Source: Archangium sp.
GTDB lineage: Bacteria > Myxococcota > Myxococcia > Myxococcales > Myxococcaceae
DNA length: 14,740 nt
Reading direction: 5' to 3'
Assembly (NCBI GenBank): GCA_016793525.1
Contig: JAEUJT010000285.1
Location: forward strand, 1-14,740
Positions 1-6,341 of this stretch are shown here, one piece after another. The translations under genes were made by a program, and so were the position numbers. Each line of letters begins with the position of its first letter. The stretch's first letter is position 1. The notes beneath the pieces were generated by a model, which made no database searches, was not told the DNA's origin, and saw only the letters and a program-made list of their open reading frames with translations.

Positions 1-189
1 GAGTCATTCCCCCGCGACGCCGGCTTCGCCACGCTGCTCGTCGCTGTGTCGAAGGTCGTCTTCTACGACACCACGCACCTCGCGGGCCCGCTGCGAATCG
101 CGGCGCTGGTGGGCGGCGGCGCGGTGCTGCTGCTCGGCGCGATGTTGGCCAACCGCCGCGGTGAGGCGCGCGTCGAGGCGCTGTCGTGA
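1..189 (+). CDS. DUF2339-type multi-pass membrane protein, C-terminal end (partial)
   Basis: Only the last 62 codons are in the window, read from base 1 to the TGA at 187-189. The visible part has a hydrophobic stretch (FATLLVAVSKVVFYD), a short loop (TTHLAGPLRIAAL), a final Gly/Leu-rich membrane helix (VGGGAVLLLGAML) and a basic tail (ANRRGEARVEALS). The pattern K-V-x-x-Y-D, then a loop with R, then a Gly/Leu helix ending in basic residues, is how DUF2339 predicted membrane proteins end; this is recognised from memory of the family, with no search run. The function of that family is unknown to me. The stop overlaps the next gene's GTG start (GTGA), so the two are probably translationally coupled. 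Confidence 0.65.
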   Translation, partial: ESFPRDAGFATLLVAVSKVVFYDTTHLAGPLRIAALVGGGAVLLLGAMLANRRGEARVEALS

Positions 190-542
190 CCGCGCTGGCG
201 CTGCTGGTGGTGGCCGCCGCTCCGCTGGTGTGGACCGAGCAACCGGTGTTCGAGCACCACGCGGGCCCCGCGGGGTGGGGCACGAGCGAGGTGTCGTTTG
301 TCCTCCCGCCCGAAGCGCACGGGCTCGAGGTGCGCTTCGCCCAGCGGCTCGAAGGGCTGCGGGTCGAGGTCGACGCCGACGACGGCCGGCACGCTCCAAT
401 TCCGCTCCAACCCGAGCGCCGCTACGGCGGAACGTCCATCACGCTGGAGTGGAAGACCGAAGGCCTCCGGCGCGTCAGGCTGCGGCTCCACCACCACCTA
501 CGTCCCGCTCCTGTCGTGGTGTCGTGGGCCACCGGCCGGTAG
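186..542 (+). CDS. Small secreted protein of unknown function coupled to the DUF2339 gene
   Basis: A 118-residue protein starting at a GTG that overlaps the upstream TGA by four bases (GTGA); no separate ribosome binding site is needed if re-initiation occurs. Residues 1-16 (MTALALLVVAAAPLVW) form a hydrophobic signal-like segment without a lipobox Cys, so export to the periplasm is likely. The rest alternates short hydrophobic strands with charged turns (SEVSFVLP, LEVRFAQRL, LRVEVDADD, TSITLEW, RVRLRLHHH), suggesting a small beta-sandwich. I recognise no family. DUF2339 genes elsewhere are often followed by a DUF3999 envelope protein; this one is far too short for a full DUF3999, so any link is only positional. 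It ends 102 bases before the convergent cyclase gene, and I see no clear terminator in that gap. Confidence 0.6.
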   Translation: MTALALLVVAAAPLVWTEQPVFEHHAGPAGWGTSEVSFVLPPEAHGLEVRFAQRLEGLRVEVDADDGRHAPIPLQPERRYGGTSITLEWKTEGLRRVRLRLHHHLRPAPVVVSWATGR

Positions 543-644
543 GCGCATAGAGGCCCACCACGGGCTTCCCATCCCCTTGAGGCGGGCCCCGCTGCGACCC
601 ATGCCGATGCCCTTGGGCCGTCGCTTCGTCGAAGACGCCTCCGA

Positions 645-3023
645 CTACTTGTGCAGCTCGGCCACGCCGTCCCACTCGGGTGGAGGCGGCTCGGCAGTGA
701 ACGCGACGCAGCGCTCTTTCAGCGCACTCGACGGCCCGTCGTCGGGCATGGCGGTGAGGTTGGTGTCGAGCAGCGCGCCAGCCTCGGTGAATCGCCGCGC
801 GCGAAACGCCACCAGCGCCTCGGCGTAGCGGGCCAGCACCTGCAGCTTCTCCGGGGGAACGTCGCCCGACATGCCGACGAGCTCGTAGATGCGCGAGGGC
901 AGGTTCTTCCCCGCGACGCGCACCAGGTCGACCTCCCGCGCGACCACCTTGCCCTCGACCTGACGGAAGGTGTTTTCGCCCATGAGAATCAACGTGCCGT
1001 ACGCCTTGTTCGCCGCCTCGAGGCGCGCGGCCAGGTTCATTCCGTCGCCGATGGCGGTGTAGTCGAGCAGCTCCGCGCTGCCGATGTTTCCGACGAGCAG
1101 GTGGTCGGAGTTCAGCCCGATGCGCGTGTACACGTCGGGCAGGCCCTCGCGCTTGAGGTCTTCTCGCAGCGCACCGACCACCTTCTGCACCGCCAGCGCC
1201 CCGCGGCACGCCCGCAGCGCGTGGTCGTCGTGCGGCACCGGAGCGCCGAAGAGCGCCACCACCGCGTCGCCGATGTACTTGTCGATGCACGCGCCCTCGT
1301 GGCGCAGCGCCGGCGTCACCGTCGACAGGTAGCGGTTGAGCAGCCGCATCAGCGACTTCGGCTCGTCGCGGAACAGCTCGGAGAAGCTCGAGAACCCGCG
1401 AATGTCAGAGAAGAAGGCGGTGACGTGTTTCACCTCGCCGTCGAGCTTGGGCAGCTCTCGCTGCTCCACCATCGCGTCGACCAAGTCGTCTTCCATGTAC
1501 GAGCGGAACATCTCCTTCAGGCGGTCGCGCTCTTTGTCGGCGAAGAGGCGCTCCCACGCGGTGGCCATCACCGAGGCCAAGGTACCCGCGAGCGAGGGCA
1601 TGGCCGACAGCACGTGTACGTCGGTGAGCACCAACACCACCCCGGTGAGCAAGAAGAAGCCCGCCCACAGCGCCACCGGCCAGGCGATGTCGAAGAACAC
1701 GTTGCGCACGATGAGCACCAGCGCCACCGAGCCGAAGCACACGAGGAAGGTGAAGAGCAGCGACACCCAGAACGGCGCGTCGGTGATGAACGAGCCGTGG
1801 AGCAAGTTGTCGAGCGTGGCGAGCTGCTTGTGCACGCCGGGCGTCGAGGCCTCGAACGGGGTGGCCTTCACGTCGCCGGTGCCGAGCGCGAACCCGGCGA
1901 GGAAGACGATTTTGTTGGTGAACAAAGATTTTTCGGCGTCGGTGCGCTTCTCTGGAGCGCGCAGCTTCAGCCGCAGCACGTCGACGAGCGAGATGCTGCG
2001 GTAGCGGGCCTTCAGCTTGCCGCGGTAGTCGATGGAAGCGCTGCCGTCGGCGTCGATGGCGATTCTCCGGGAGCCGATGGTGAGCCAGCCAGGCTCGATG
2101 GTGACCGACGTCGCGCCGAGCACATCGGCCGCCGCAACCACCGGGAGCGTCACGTAGCTGTTGGCGCCGTCGGTGTAGGCGAAGGCGGTTTTCCGCATCT
2201 TGCCGTCGTCGTCTTCTTCGTGGGCCACCAGCCCGAAGCCCCGCACCGCGTCAGCCACGGTCTCGATGGTCGGCAGCGGGTGCTGCGTCAGCTGGCCCAC
2301 CACCACGCCCGCGGCGTCACGGTCTTCTTCAGTGGGGAGCGCCCGCAGCTCGAGCCCTCCGCGCGCCTCGATGGGAAACGCATAGCGCTCGGCGGTGCGA
2401 CGCAGCATCGCCTCGTGCTCTTCAGCCGAATCGGCCGGCTCGTCGGGGAAGTCTTCGACCGGAGGTTGCTCGGTAGGTGGTGCTGTGGCCTCGGCGGGCG
2501 CAGCGCCTCGGAGCCGCGGCGTCACCGCCGGGAGCGCTGGCACCTTGGGAATGACGTTGAAACCCAGGTACAACGGTAACTTGGTGGCGAGGAGCGTTTG
2601 CCCCAGGGCCACGTCTCCGGTCGGGTCGGCGCGCGGCTCGTCGAGCGTGGCGTCGAACACCACCAGCTTCGCGCCTGCGTCGCGCAGGTACTCCACCAGG
2701 TCGGCGTAGATGAGCCGGTCGTACGGCCAGCTGCCGTAGCGCAGCCGCCAGCCCGCATTCGCCTTGATGTCGATGAAGGTCTTGTCGTCGATGGCGACGA
2801 CGATGAAGTCGTTGCTCTGCGTGGTGCGGCCCCAGGGGAACCACGGCTTGTCGGTGAAGGCCTTGAGCCCGTCGTCATACGCCGCGCGCTCGTCGTCGGA
2901 GATCTCGAGCACGTCCAACTTCCACCACACGCCGCCCAGCGCGGTGGCGAAGAGCGAGATGCCCAACATCACCGGCCAGGTGCGTTTGAGCCGCAGCGTG
3001 AGGAGAGATGAGGTCGAGGCCAA
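645..3023 (-). CDS. CHASE2-domain class III adenylate/guanylate cyclase
   Basis: Predicted inner-membrane sensor making cAMP (or cGMP), 792 residues. Order: short basic N-terminus, TM helix about 17-34, periplasmic CHASE2 sensor about 35-410, three TM helices about 418-440, 445-467 and 470-488, then the catalytic domain about 528-720. In the catalytic domain I see metal-binding Asp540 (FFSDIRGF) and Asp586 (KYIGDAVVALFG), Lys582 and Thr656 (DYTAIGD) as base-recognition residues, and Asn663 and Arg667 (NLAAR) for the transition state. All catalytic residues are therefore present, and Lys/Thr is typical of class IIIb cyclases. The CHASE2 part carries a Pro/Glu/Asp-rich insert at about 172-205. 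The start is TTG: an in-frame TAG lies four codons upstream (3036-3038), so this is the furthest possible start; ATG at residue 19 would cut into the first TM helix. It stands alone, convergent with the small secreted protein. Confidence 0.93.
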   Translation of the reverse strand: MASTSSLLTLRLKRTWPVMLGISLFATALGGVWWKLDVLEISDDERAAYDDGLKAFTDKPWFPWGRTTQSNDFIVVAIDDKTFIDIKANAGWRLRYGSWPYDRLIYADLVEYLRDAGAKLVVFDATLDEPRADPTGDVALGQTLLATKLPLYLGFNVIPKVPALPAVTPRLRGAAPAEATAPPTEQPPVEDFPDEPADSAEEHEAMLRRTAERYAFPIEARGGLELRALPTEEDRDAAGVVVGQLTQHPLPTIETVADAVRGFGLVAHEEDDDGKMRKTAFAYTDGANSYVTLPVVAAADVLGATSVTIEPGWLTIGSRRIAIDADGSASIDYRGKLKARYRSISLVDVLRLKLRAPEKRTDAEKSLFTNKIVFLAGFALGTGDVKATPFEASTPGVHKQLATLDNLLHGSFITDAPFWVSLLFTFLVCFGSVALVLIVRNVFFDIAWPVALWAGFFLLTGVVLVLTDVHVLSAMPSLAGTLASVMATAWERLFADKERDRLKEMFRSYMEDDLVDAMVEQRELPKLDGEVKHVTAFFSDIRGFSSFSELFRDEPKSLMRLLNRYLSTVTPALRHEGACIDKYIGDAVVALFGAPVPHDDHALRACRGALAVQKVVGALREDLKREGLPDVYTRIGLNSDHLLVGNIGSAELLDYTAIGDGMNLAARLEAANKAYGTLILMGENTFRQVEGKVVAREVDLVRVAGKNLPSRIYELVGMSGDVPPEKLQVLARYAEALVAFRARRFTEAGALLDTNLTAMPDDGPSSALKERCVAFTAEPPPPEWDGVAELHK

Positions 3024-3032
3024 GCGCCCGCG

Positions 3033-3038
3033 AGGCTA
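3033..3038 (-). promoter_or_regulatory. Possible -10 element before the cyclase
   Basis: Read on the minus strand, TAGCCT fits the TANNNT pattern and sits 9 bases before the TTG start. No purine-rich ribosome binding site is visible between them, so a leaderless or very short-leader mRNA is possible. No -35 match is evident. Weak evidence. Confidence 0.25.
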
Positions 3039-3122
3039 CGTCAGCCGCCGCTCCCGCGAGGGCCAAACTGCGCGACGGCGCTCGTCGTCTTCTGTGCGTG
3101 CAAGAAAGACGCTCCGATCGTG

Positions 3123-3618
3123 TCAGCCCAGATGATTCAAGCGGCGGAGAAGCGCGCGGTTGCTCGACCAACGTGCGCGCCCCCGGGCTTCAGCGAACAG
3201 CGCCACCAGGTGTTTCGTCACCGCCGCGCACGCCGGCCGCTTCGCCGCCTCCGCCGTCGACACCAGCCACAGCGCGCGCATCGGTGAATGGGGCGGGGCG
3301 AAGAGCCGCTGGAGCTCGGGCTGCCGGTCTCCCCACGAGCCAGTCAGCGAGACGATGCCGCGCCCTCGGCACGCGCGCCAGCTCTCCCGATGGAGCGACC
3401 ACCTCGTGCCCGCGCAGCTGCTTTGCAGAGCGTGGAGCACCGCGCCGCTGCACGTACGCCCTCGACGCGGAGAGCATGGCCGGCGCGCGGTTGAGGCACC
3501 GGGCCTTCAGCGCTGCGCCGAGGAGTGGGTCGAGCCGCAGCGCCAAGTCGGCCTCTCCGGCCTCGAAGACCTCCAGTCGCTCGTCGCGCTCCTGGCCGCG
3601 CGCGAGGCCAACGAGCGG
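3123..3618 (-). pseudogene. LysR-family regulator, C-terminal half only, frameshifted
   Basis: Two minus-strand frames join to give the effector-binding half of a LysR regulator. The first (about 3618-3386) contains EADLALRLDP, then AMLSASRAYVQRRGAP and KQLRGHE, which are hallmarks of LysR substrate-binding domains. The second (about 3386-3123) continues with ESWRACRGRG, then MRALWLVSTAEAAKR and VALFAEARGRA, the usual last strand and helix, ending at TGA 3123-3125. The switch needs a one-base frameshift near 3385-3392, where both frames read a Gly-Glu. Together they give about 165 residues, against about 300 for an intact LysR protein. The N-terminal helix-turn-helix is missing: upstream DNA is the nucleotidyltransferase, and I find no convincing HTH between it and 4325. 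The remnant can therefore not act as a regulator as it stands. The LysR identity is fairly firm; the exact left and right limits are approximate. Confidence 0.65.
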
Positions 3619-4055
3619 CCCATCAGCCGCGCGATGGTTGCACGCACCACGCTGTGCTCGAGCTCGCGCGAGGTGAGCACCAGTCGCTCGAGGTCGGCCA
3701 GGTCTTTGGTTCGGAAGAAGAGGAGCTTGAAGACGCACAGCGCTTCCGCCGAGAGGAACCAGAGCTGCTCACCAAGGAAGGCGCGCTTCACCCTCGAGCG
3801 GTACGCCTCCCACGAGAAGTCGATGCTGGGAACGAACACGTCAACGCGCACTGCTCCATGCCAAGCGGTGAACCACCCCTCAGCCGCGGCTTCGCCAACG
3901 ACCGTCGCTCGCTCGAACGTCAGCCCGGTCGAACCGAGGACATCGAGTACCGCTGGCAGTTGCTCCGGCGTGGTGAAGACATTGATGGCGACGTCGCGAG
4001 TGGCACGGGCGAAACCGTGCATCGTCAGCGCGATGGCACCACCGAGGGCCGGCAT
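3507..4055 (-). CDS. AbiEii-like nucleotidyltransferase, probably inactive and decaying
   Basis: An open frame of 182 residues starting at ATG 4055, with GAGGAAGG just before it. Residues 1-150 match the minimal nucleotidyltransferase fold of the AbiEii/type IV toxin superfamily: ALGGAIALTMHG (the GG motif), RATRDVAINVF, VRVDVFVPSIDF (third acidic residue) and LSAEALCVFKLLFFRTKDLADLERLV near the end. In the family the second motif reads D-I-D; here it is D-V-A, so the second metal-binding Asp is replaced by Ala and catalysis should fail. The family also has an N-terminal helix before the GG motif; a matching helix (VRALARLRKAYAG) lies directly upstream in another frame. The last 35 or so residues (from about RSLASRAAR) are out-of-frame translation of DNA that encodes the LysR remnant. 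It may still be expressed, but I read it as a decaying gene. Confidence 0.6.
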   Translation of the reverse strand: MPALGGAIALTMHGFARATRDVAINVFTTPEQLPAVLDVLGSTGLTFERATVVGEAAAEGWFTAWHGAVRVDVFVPSIDFSWEAYRSRVKRAFLGEQLWFLSAEALCVFKLLFFRTKDLADLERLVLTSRELEHSVVRATIARLMGRSLASRAARSATSDWRSSRPERPTWRCGSTHSSAQR

Positions 4056-4176
4056 AGGCCTTCCTCAACCTTGCGAGGGCTCGCACCGAGCTCTCGGGGA
4101 GCGGGTCGCGGTACTGGAGCGCGCTCTCTGGGCCGCGTCGCCGCCCCGATTCCTCCACACGCCGTTGTCGAGCCAC
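4050..4176 (-). other. Probable out-of-frame N-terminus of the nucleotidyltransferase
   Basis: In the frame starting at GTG 4176, the minus strand encodes ESALQYRDPLPESS followed by VRALARLRKAYAG, ending exactly where the nucleotidyltransferase GG motif begins in another frame. Intact relatives have such a helix (L-x-x-L-R-x-A-x-A-G) right before Y-A-L-G-G. Removing one base near 4050 would join the two parts. This supports a frameshift, but it rests on family memory rather than an alignment. The rest of the gap, up to 4312, shows nothing else I can name. Confidence 0.4.
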
Positions 4177-4312
4177 GGCTCCTGCTGCCCGAAGGGTCGG
4201 CGCACGCGGAGCTGGCGCCCAACCGCCGCGGCCACCATCGCGAGTCGCAGCCGTCGCCCATACGCGCCAAGCGCAGGCAATCGAGATTGCTGGCAGCGAG
4301 AACGCGACCCGC

Positions 4313-4328
4313 TACGGTGGCGCGCATG
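4313..4328 (+). promoter_or_regulatory. Candidate leaderless promoter (-10) of the nuclease lipoprotein
   Basis: TACGGT (4313-4318) fits TANNNT and is followed by exactly 7 bases (GGCGCGC) and then ATG at 4326. There is no ribosome binding site, so transcription probably starts at or next to the A of ATG. A TTGCTG lies at 4287-4292, 20 bases upstream, as a poor -35 candidate. The same layout recurs before the cupin and TPR genes. Confidence 0.4.
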
Positions 4329-5084
4329 CGCTGCACGTTCACAATCGCGGTGGTGCTGCTCACCGGTTGCGCTGTTTCCACCGTCACCCGCACCGGTGGC
4401 CGCCGCAGCCATGACGACGACAAACATGACGCCATGGGCGCGGTGATGGTGAACGGCCAGCGCACCGAGGTGCATTGGTCTGACGGCGACAGCTTCACCT
4501 TCGAGTCGGGCCCGTACAAAGGCCAGGGCACGCGCCTCGTCGGGTACAACACGCTCGAGGCGTACGGGCCGGTGCACCGCTGGGGCAGCTGGACGCGCGA
4601 GGAGCTCTATACCGTCGCGAAAGGTGGCGCCGACGTCGCCGCCGCCAAGGTGTGGGAATGCACCACCGACGGAGACCAAGACGCGTACCGCCGGGTGTTG
4701 GTCGACTGCCCCGACCTCGCGCTGGAGATGGTGAAGAAGGGCCACGGCCTTGCCTACGCGGTGAAGGGGCGCCCCTCGCCGAAGCTGCTCGACGCGATGC
4801 ACCAGGCGCAGCGGGCGAAGCGGGGCATGTGGGCCAAGGGTGTGCCGCGCGGGCTGGTGACGTCGCTGCACTCCTTTGCGGAGAACGCGGGCTCCCAATA
4901 CAAGACCTCGTCGAACCGCATTCTCGACACCCGCACTGGCGAAGCCCCGCTGCGCAAGCACACCGACAATTACGCGACGTGTGAAGAGGTGTGCATCGAG
5001 ACCGGTGATGACTTCTCCTGCATGGTCTACGTGCCGTTCGAGCGCCGCTACCGCGACCAGCCGGCCTGTCTCGTGGGTGAATAG
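4326..5084 (+). CDS. Staphylococcal-nuclease-fold lipoprotein
   Basis: A 252-residue protein. ATG 4326 is chosen because it gives a type II signal peptide with lipobox LTGC (Cys15), so the product should be membrane-anchored. Residues about 42-175 resemble the SNase domain: WSDGDSFTF (Asp53, Asp55), TRLVGYNTLEAYG (Arg70 and Glu78, matching nuclease Arg35 and Glu43), DAYRRVLVDC (Arg123, matching Arg87), then LALEMVKKGHGLAYA and QAQRAKRGMW, typical of the SNase C-terminal helices. One change stands out: the usual G-I-D-T-P-E is G-Y-N-T-L-E, so the calcium-ligand Asp40 equivalent is Asn75. Residues about 180-252 form an extra domain with Cys219, Cys223, Cys232 and Cys248, possibly two disulfides. 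Substrate is unknown; extracellular or periplasmic nucleic acid is the family expectation. The secreted VWA gene follows after 58 bases on the same strand. Confidence 0.8.
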   Translation: MRCTFTIAVVLLTGCAVSTVTRTGGRRSHDDDKHDAMGAVMVNGQRTEVHWSDGDSFTFESGPYKGQGTRLVGYNTLEAYGPVHRWGSWTREELYTVAKGGADVAAAKVWECTTDGDQDAYRRVLVDCPDLALEMVKKGHGLAYAVKGRPSPKLLDAMHQAQRAKRGMWAKGVPRGLVTSLHSFAENAGSQYKTSSNRILDTRTGEAPLRKHTDNYATCEEVCIETGDDFSCMVYVPFERRYRDQPACLVGE

Positions 5085-5142
5085 ATCCATTCGCCAGCTC
5101 ATCCGTTTCACCGTGCACCTCGAAGTCGCAAGGAGCTGCACC

Positions 5143-6285
5143 ATGAATCGATGGCTGAAGGCAGGCGTGACGGCAGTGATGATGGCGGGCTCCGCGTTGG
5201 CTGAAACCCCTCAGAACAAGGCCCTGGAGCCCCAGGTGGTCGCGAAACCCACCCGACCCCAGCTCGACGTGGTCTTCGTGTTGGACACCACGAGCTCGAT
5301 GTCGGGCCTCATCGAAGGCGCAAAAGAGAAAATCTGGTCCATCGCCTCGCGCATGGCCTCGGGCACGCCCACTCCGCGCATTCGCGTGGGCCTGGTGGCG
5401 TACCGCGACGTCGGTGACACCTACGTCACCAAGCGCTTCGAGCTGACCGAAGACCTCGACGCGATGTACGCGAATTTGAAGACGCTCCGCGCCGAGGGCG
5501 GCGGTGACGGCCCGGAGCACGTCGGCCGCGGCCTGGGTGAAGCGGTGAAGCTCAGCGCGTGGAGCCAAGACCCGAAGACCGCGAAGATGATTTTTCTCGT
5601 CGGCGACGCGCCGGCACACGACGACTACAACGACGGGTGGAACACGCAGACCTGGGCCAAAGCCGCCATCGCCAAAGGCATCGTGGTGAACACCATTCGC
5701 TGCGGCAACGACGCGACGACGGGGAGCCAGTTCCGCGGCCTGGCGGCGCTCGCCGATGGCACCTTCGTCACCATCGGTCAGGCCGGTGGCATGGTCGCCA
5801 CCGCCACCCCGTTCGACGCCGAAATCGGCAAGCTCAATGCAGCCATCGCGGAGAAGTCGATCGTCGCGGGGGCGGCTCCGGCGCGCCACGAGGCCGATGC
5901 GAAGCTGGCGGAGATGAAGGCAATGCCCGCTTCGGTCGCCGCCGACCGCATCTCGTACAAAGCGAAGGCCGAACCGAAGTCGACCTTCAGCGCCGCAGGC
6001 AACGTCAAGGGCACCGTCGACCTGAGCGAAAAGCCCGCCGAGCTGGCGAAGCAGCGCAAGGAAGATCTCCCCGTCGAGATGCAGGCCATGGGTCCGGCCG
6101 AGCAGGCCGCGTACGTCGCCAAGGTCTCTGGTGAGAAGAAGGAGCTCAACGACCAGCTGACCGTGACCAACTCGCGCCGCGACGCTTGGCTGCAGAAGAA
6201 CGCCACCGAGAAGAAAGACAGCTTCGACGAGCAAGTCTTCAACGCGGTGAAGCGCCAGGCGGCCGCGGCCGGCGTCTCGTACTGA
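5143..6285 (+). CDS. Secreted von Willebrand factor A domain protein
   Basis: A 380-residue protein from ATG 5143, with AAGGAG at 5130-5135 seven bases before. Residues 1-20 form a signal peptide ending in SALA, with cleavage likely before ETP, and no lipobox. The VWA domain spans about 40-245: LDVVFVLDTTSSMSG carries the metal-ion-dependent adhesion motif as D48-x-T50-x-S52, followed by RVGLVAYRD, FELTEDLD and IFLVGDAPAHDD, the last supplying the later Asp. The remainder (about 250-380) is charged and helical, with conserved-looking pieces LPVEMQAMGPAEQAAYV, R-R-D-A-W-L-Q and DSFDEQVFNAVKRQ. Such VWA proteins bind protein ligands through a metal ion; the partner here is unknown. A weak hairpin could pair GTGCACCT (5113-5120) with AGG-agc-TGCAC (5131-5141) and so cover part of the ribosome binding site. 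A strong terminator-like hairpin follows the gene. Confidence 0.88.
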   Translation: MNRWLKAGVTAVMMAGSALAETPQNKALEPQVVAKPTRPQLDVVFVLDTTSSMSGLIEGAKEKIWSIASRMASGTPTPRIRVGLVAYRDVGDTYVTKRFELTEDLDAMYANLKTLRAEGGGDGPEHVGRGLGEAVKLSAWSQDPKTAKMIFLVGDAPAHDDYNDGWNTQTWAKAAIAKGIVVNTIRCGNDATTGSQFRGLAALADGTFVTIGQAGGMVATATPFDAEIGKLNAAIAEKSIVAGAAPARHEADAKLAEMKAMPASVAADRISYKAKAEPKSTFSAAGNVKGTVDLSEKPAELAKQRKEDLPVEMQAMGPAEQAAYVAKVSGEKKELNDQLTVTNSRRDAWLQKNATEKKDSFDEQVFNAVKRQAAAAGVSY

Positions 6286-6306
6286 GACAGGTCCGCTTTC
6301 TTCGGG

Positions 6307-6336
6307 AGCCAGGTGCGCCAGAGTGGGCACCTGGCT
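6307..6336 (+). terminator. Hairpin terminator after the VWA gene
   Basis: A perfect 10-base inverted repeat, AGCCAGGTGC and GCACCTGGCT, with a 10-base loop, is followed by TTTCG. It begins 21 bases after the VWA stop and ends 5 bases before the ATG of the next gene. The T-run is short, so it could be a weak intrinsic terminator or a processing/stability hairpin that also affects initiation of the downstream gene. Confidence 0.6.
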
Positions 6337-6341
6337 TTCGC

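Noticed and set aside
651..2579. 642-codon plus-strand open frame opposite the cyclase
   Set aside because: It mirrors the cyclase codons; its protein is rich in Arg, His, Gly and Val with no domain, as expected for the complement of a high-GC gene.
3123..4176. A toxin-antitoxin system based on the AbiEii-like gene
   Set aside because: No partner antitoxin gene (AbiEi-like or other) is next to it, the catalytic Asp is missing and the frame is broken, so there is no functional system to claim.
4180..4325. Possible remnant of the missing LysR HTH on the minus strand (LDCLRLARM ... RRLGASSA)
   Set aside because: The resemblance needs two or more frameshifts over fewer than 40 residues and lacks the S-x-x-A-A core; too weak to call.
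3160..4446. Plus-strand open frame of 428 codons over the decayed region
   Set aside because: Residues are Arg/Ser/Ala-rich with no motif, while the minus strand carries clear LysR and nucleotidyltransferase signals.
4495..6330. 611-codon minus-strand open frame opposite the nuclease lipoprotein and VWA genes
   Set aside because: It spans two well-supported plus-strand genes plus the intergenic gap and has a low-complexity Arg/Gly/His composition, so it is a shadow.
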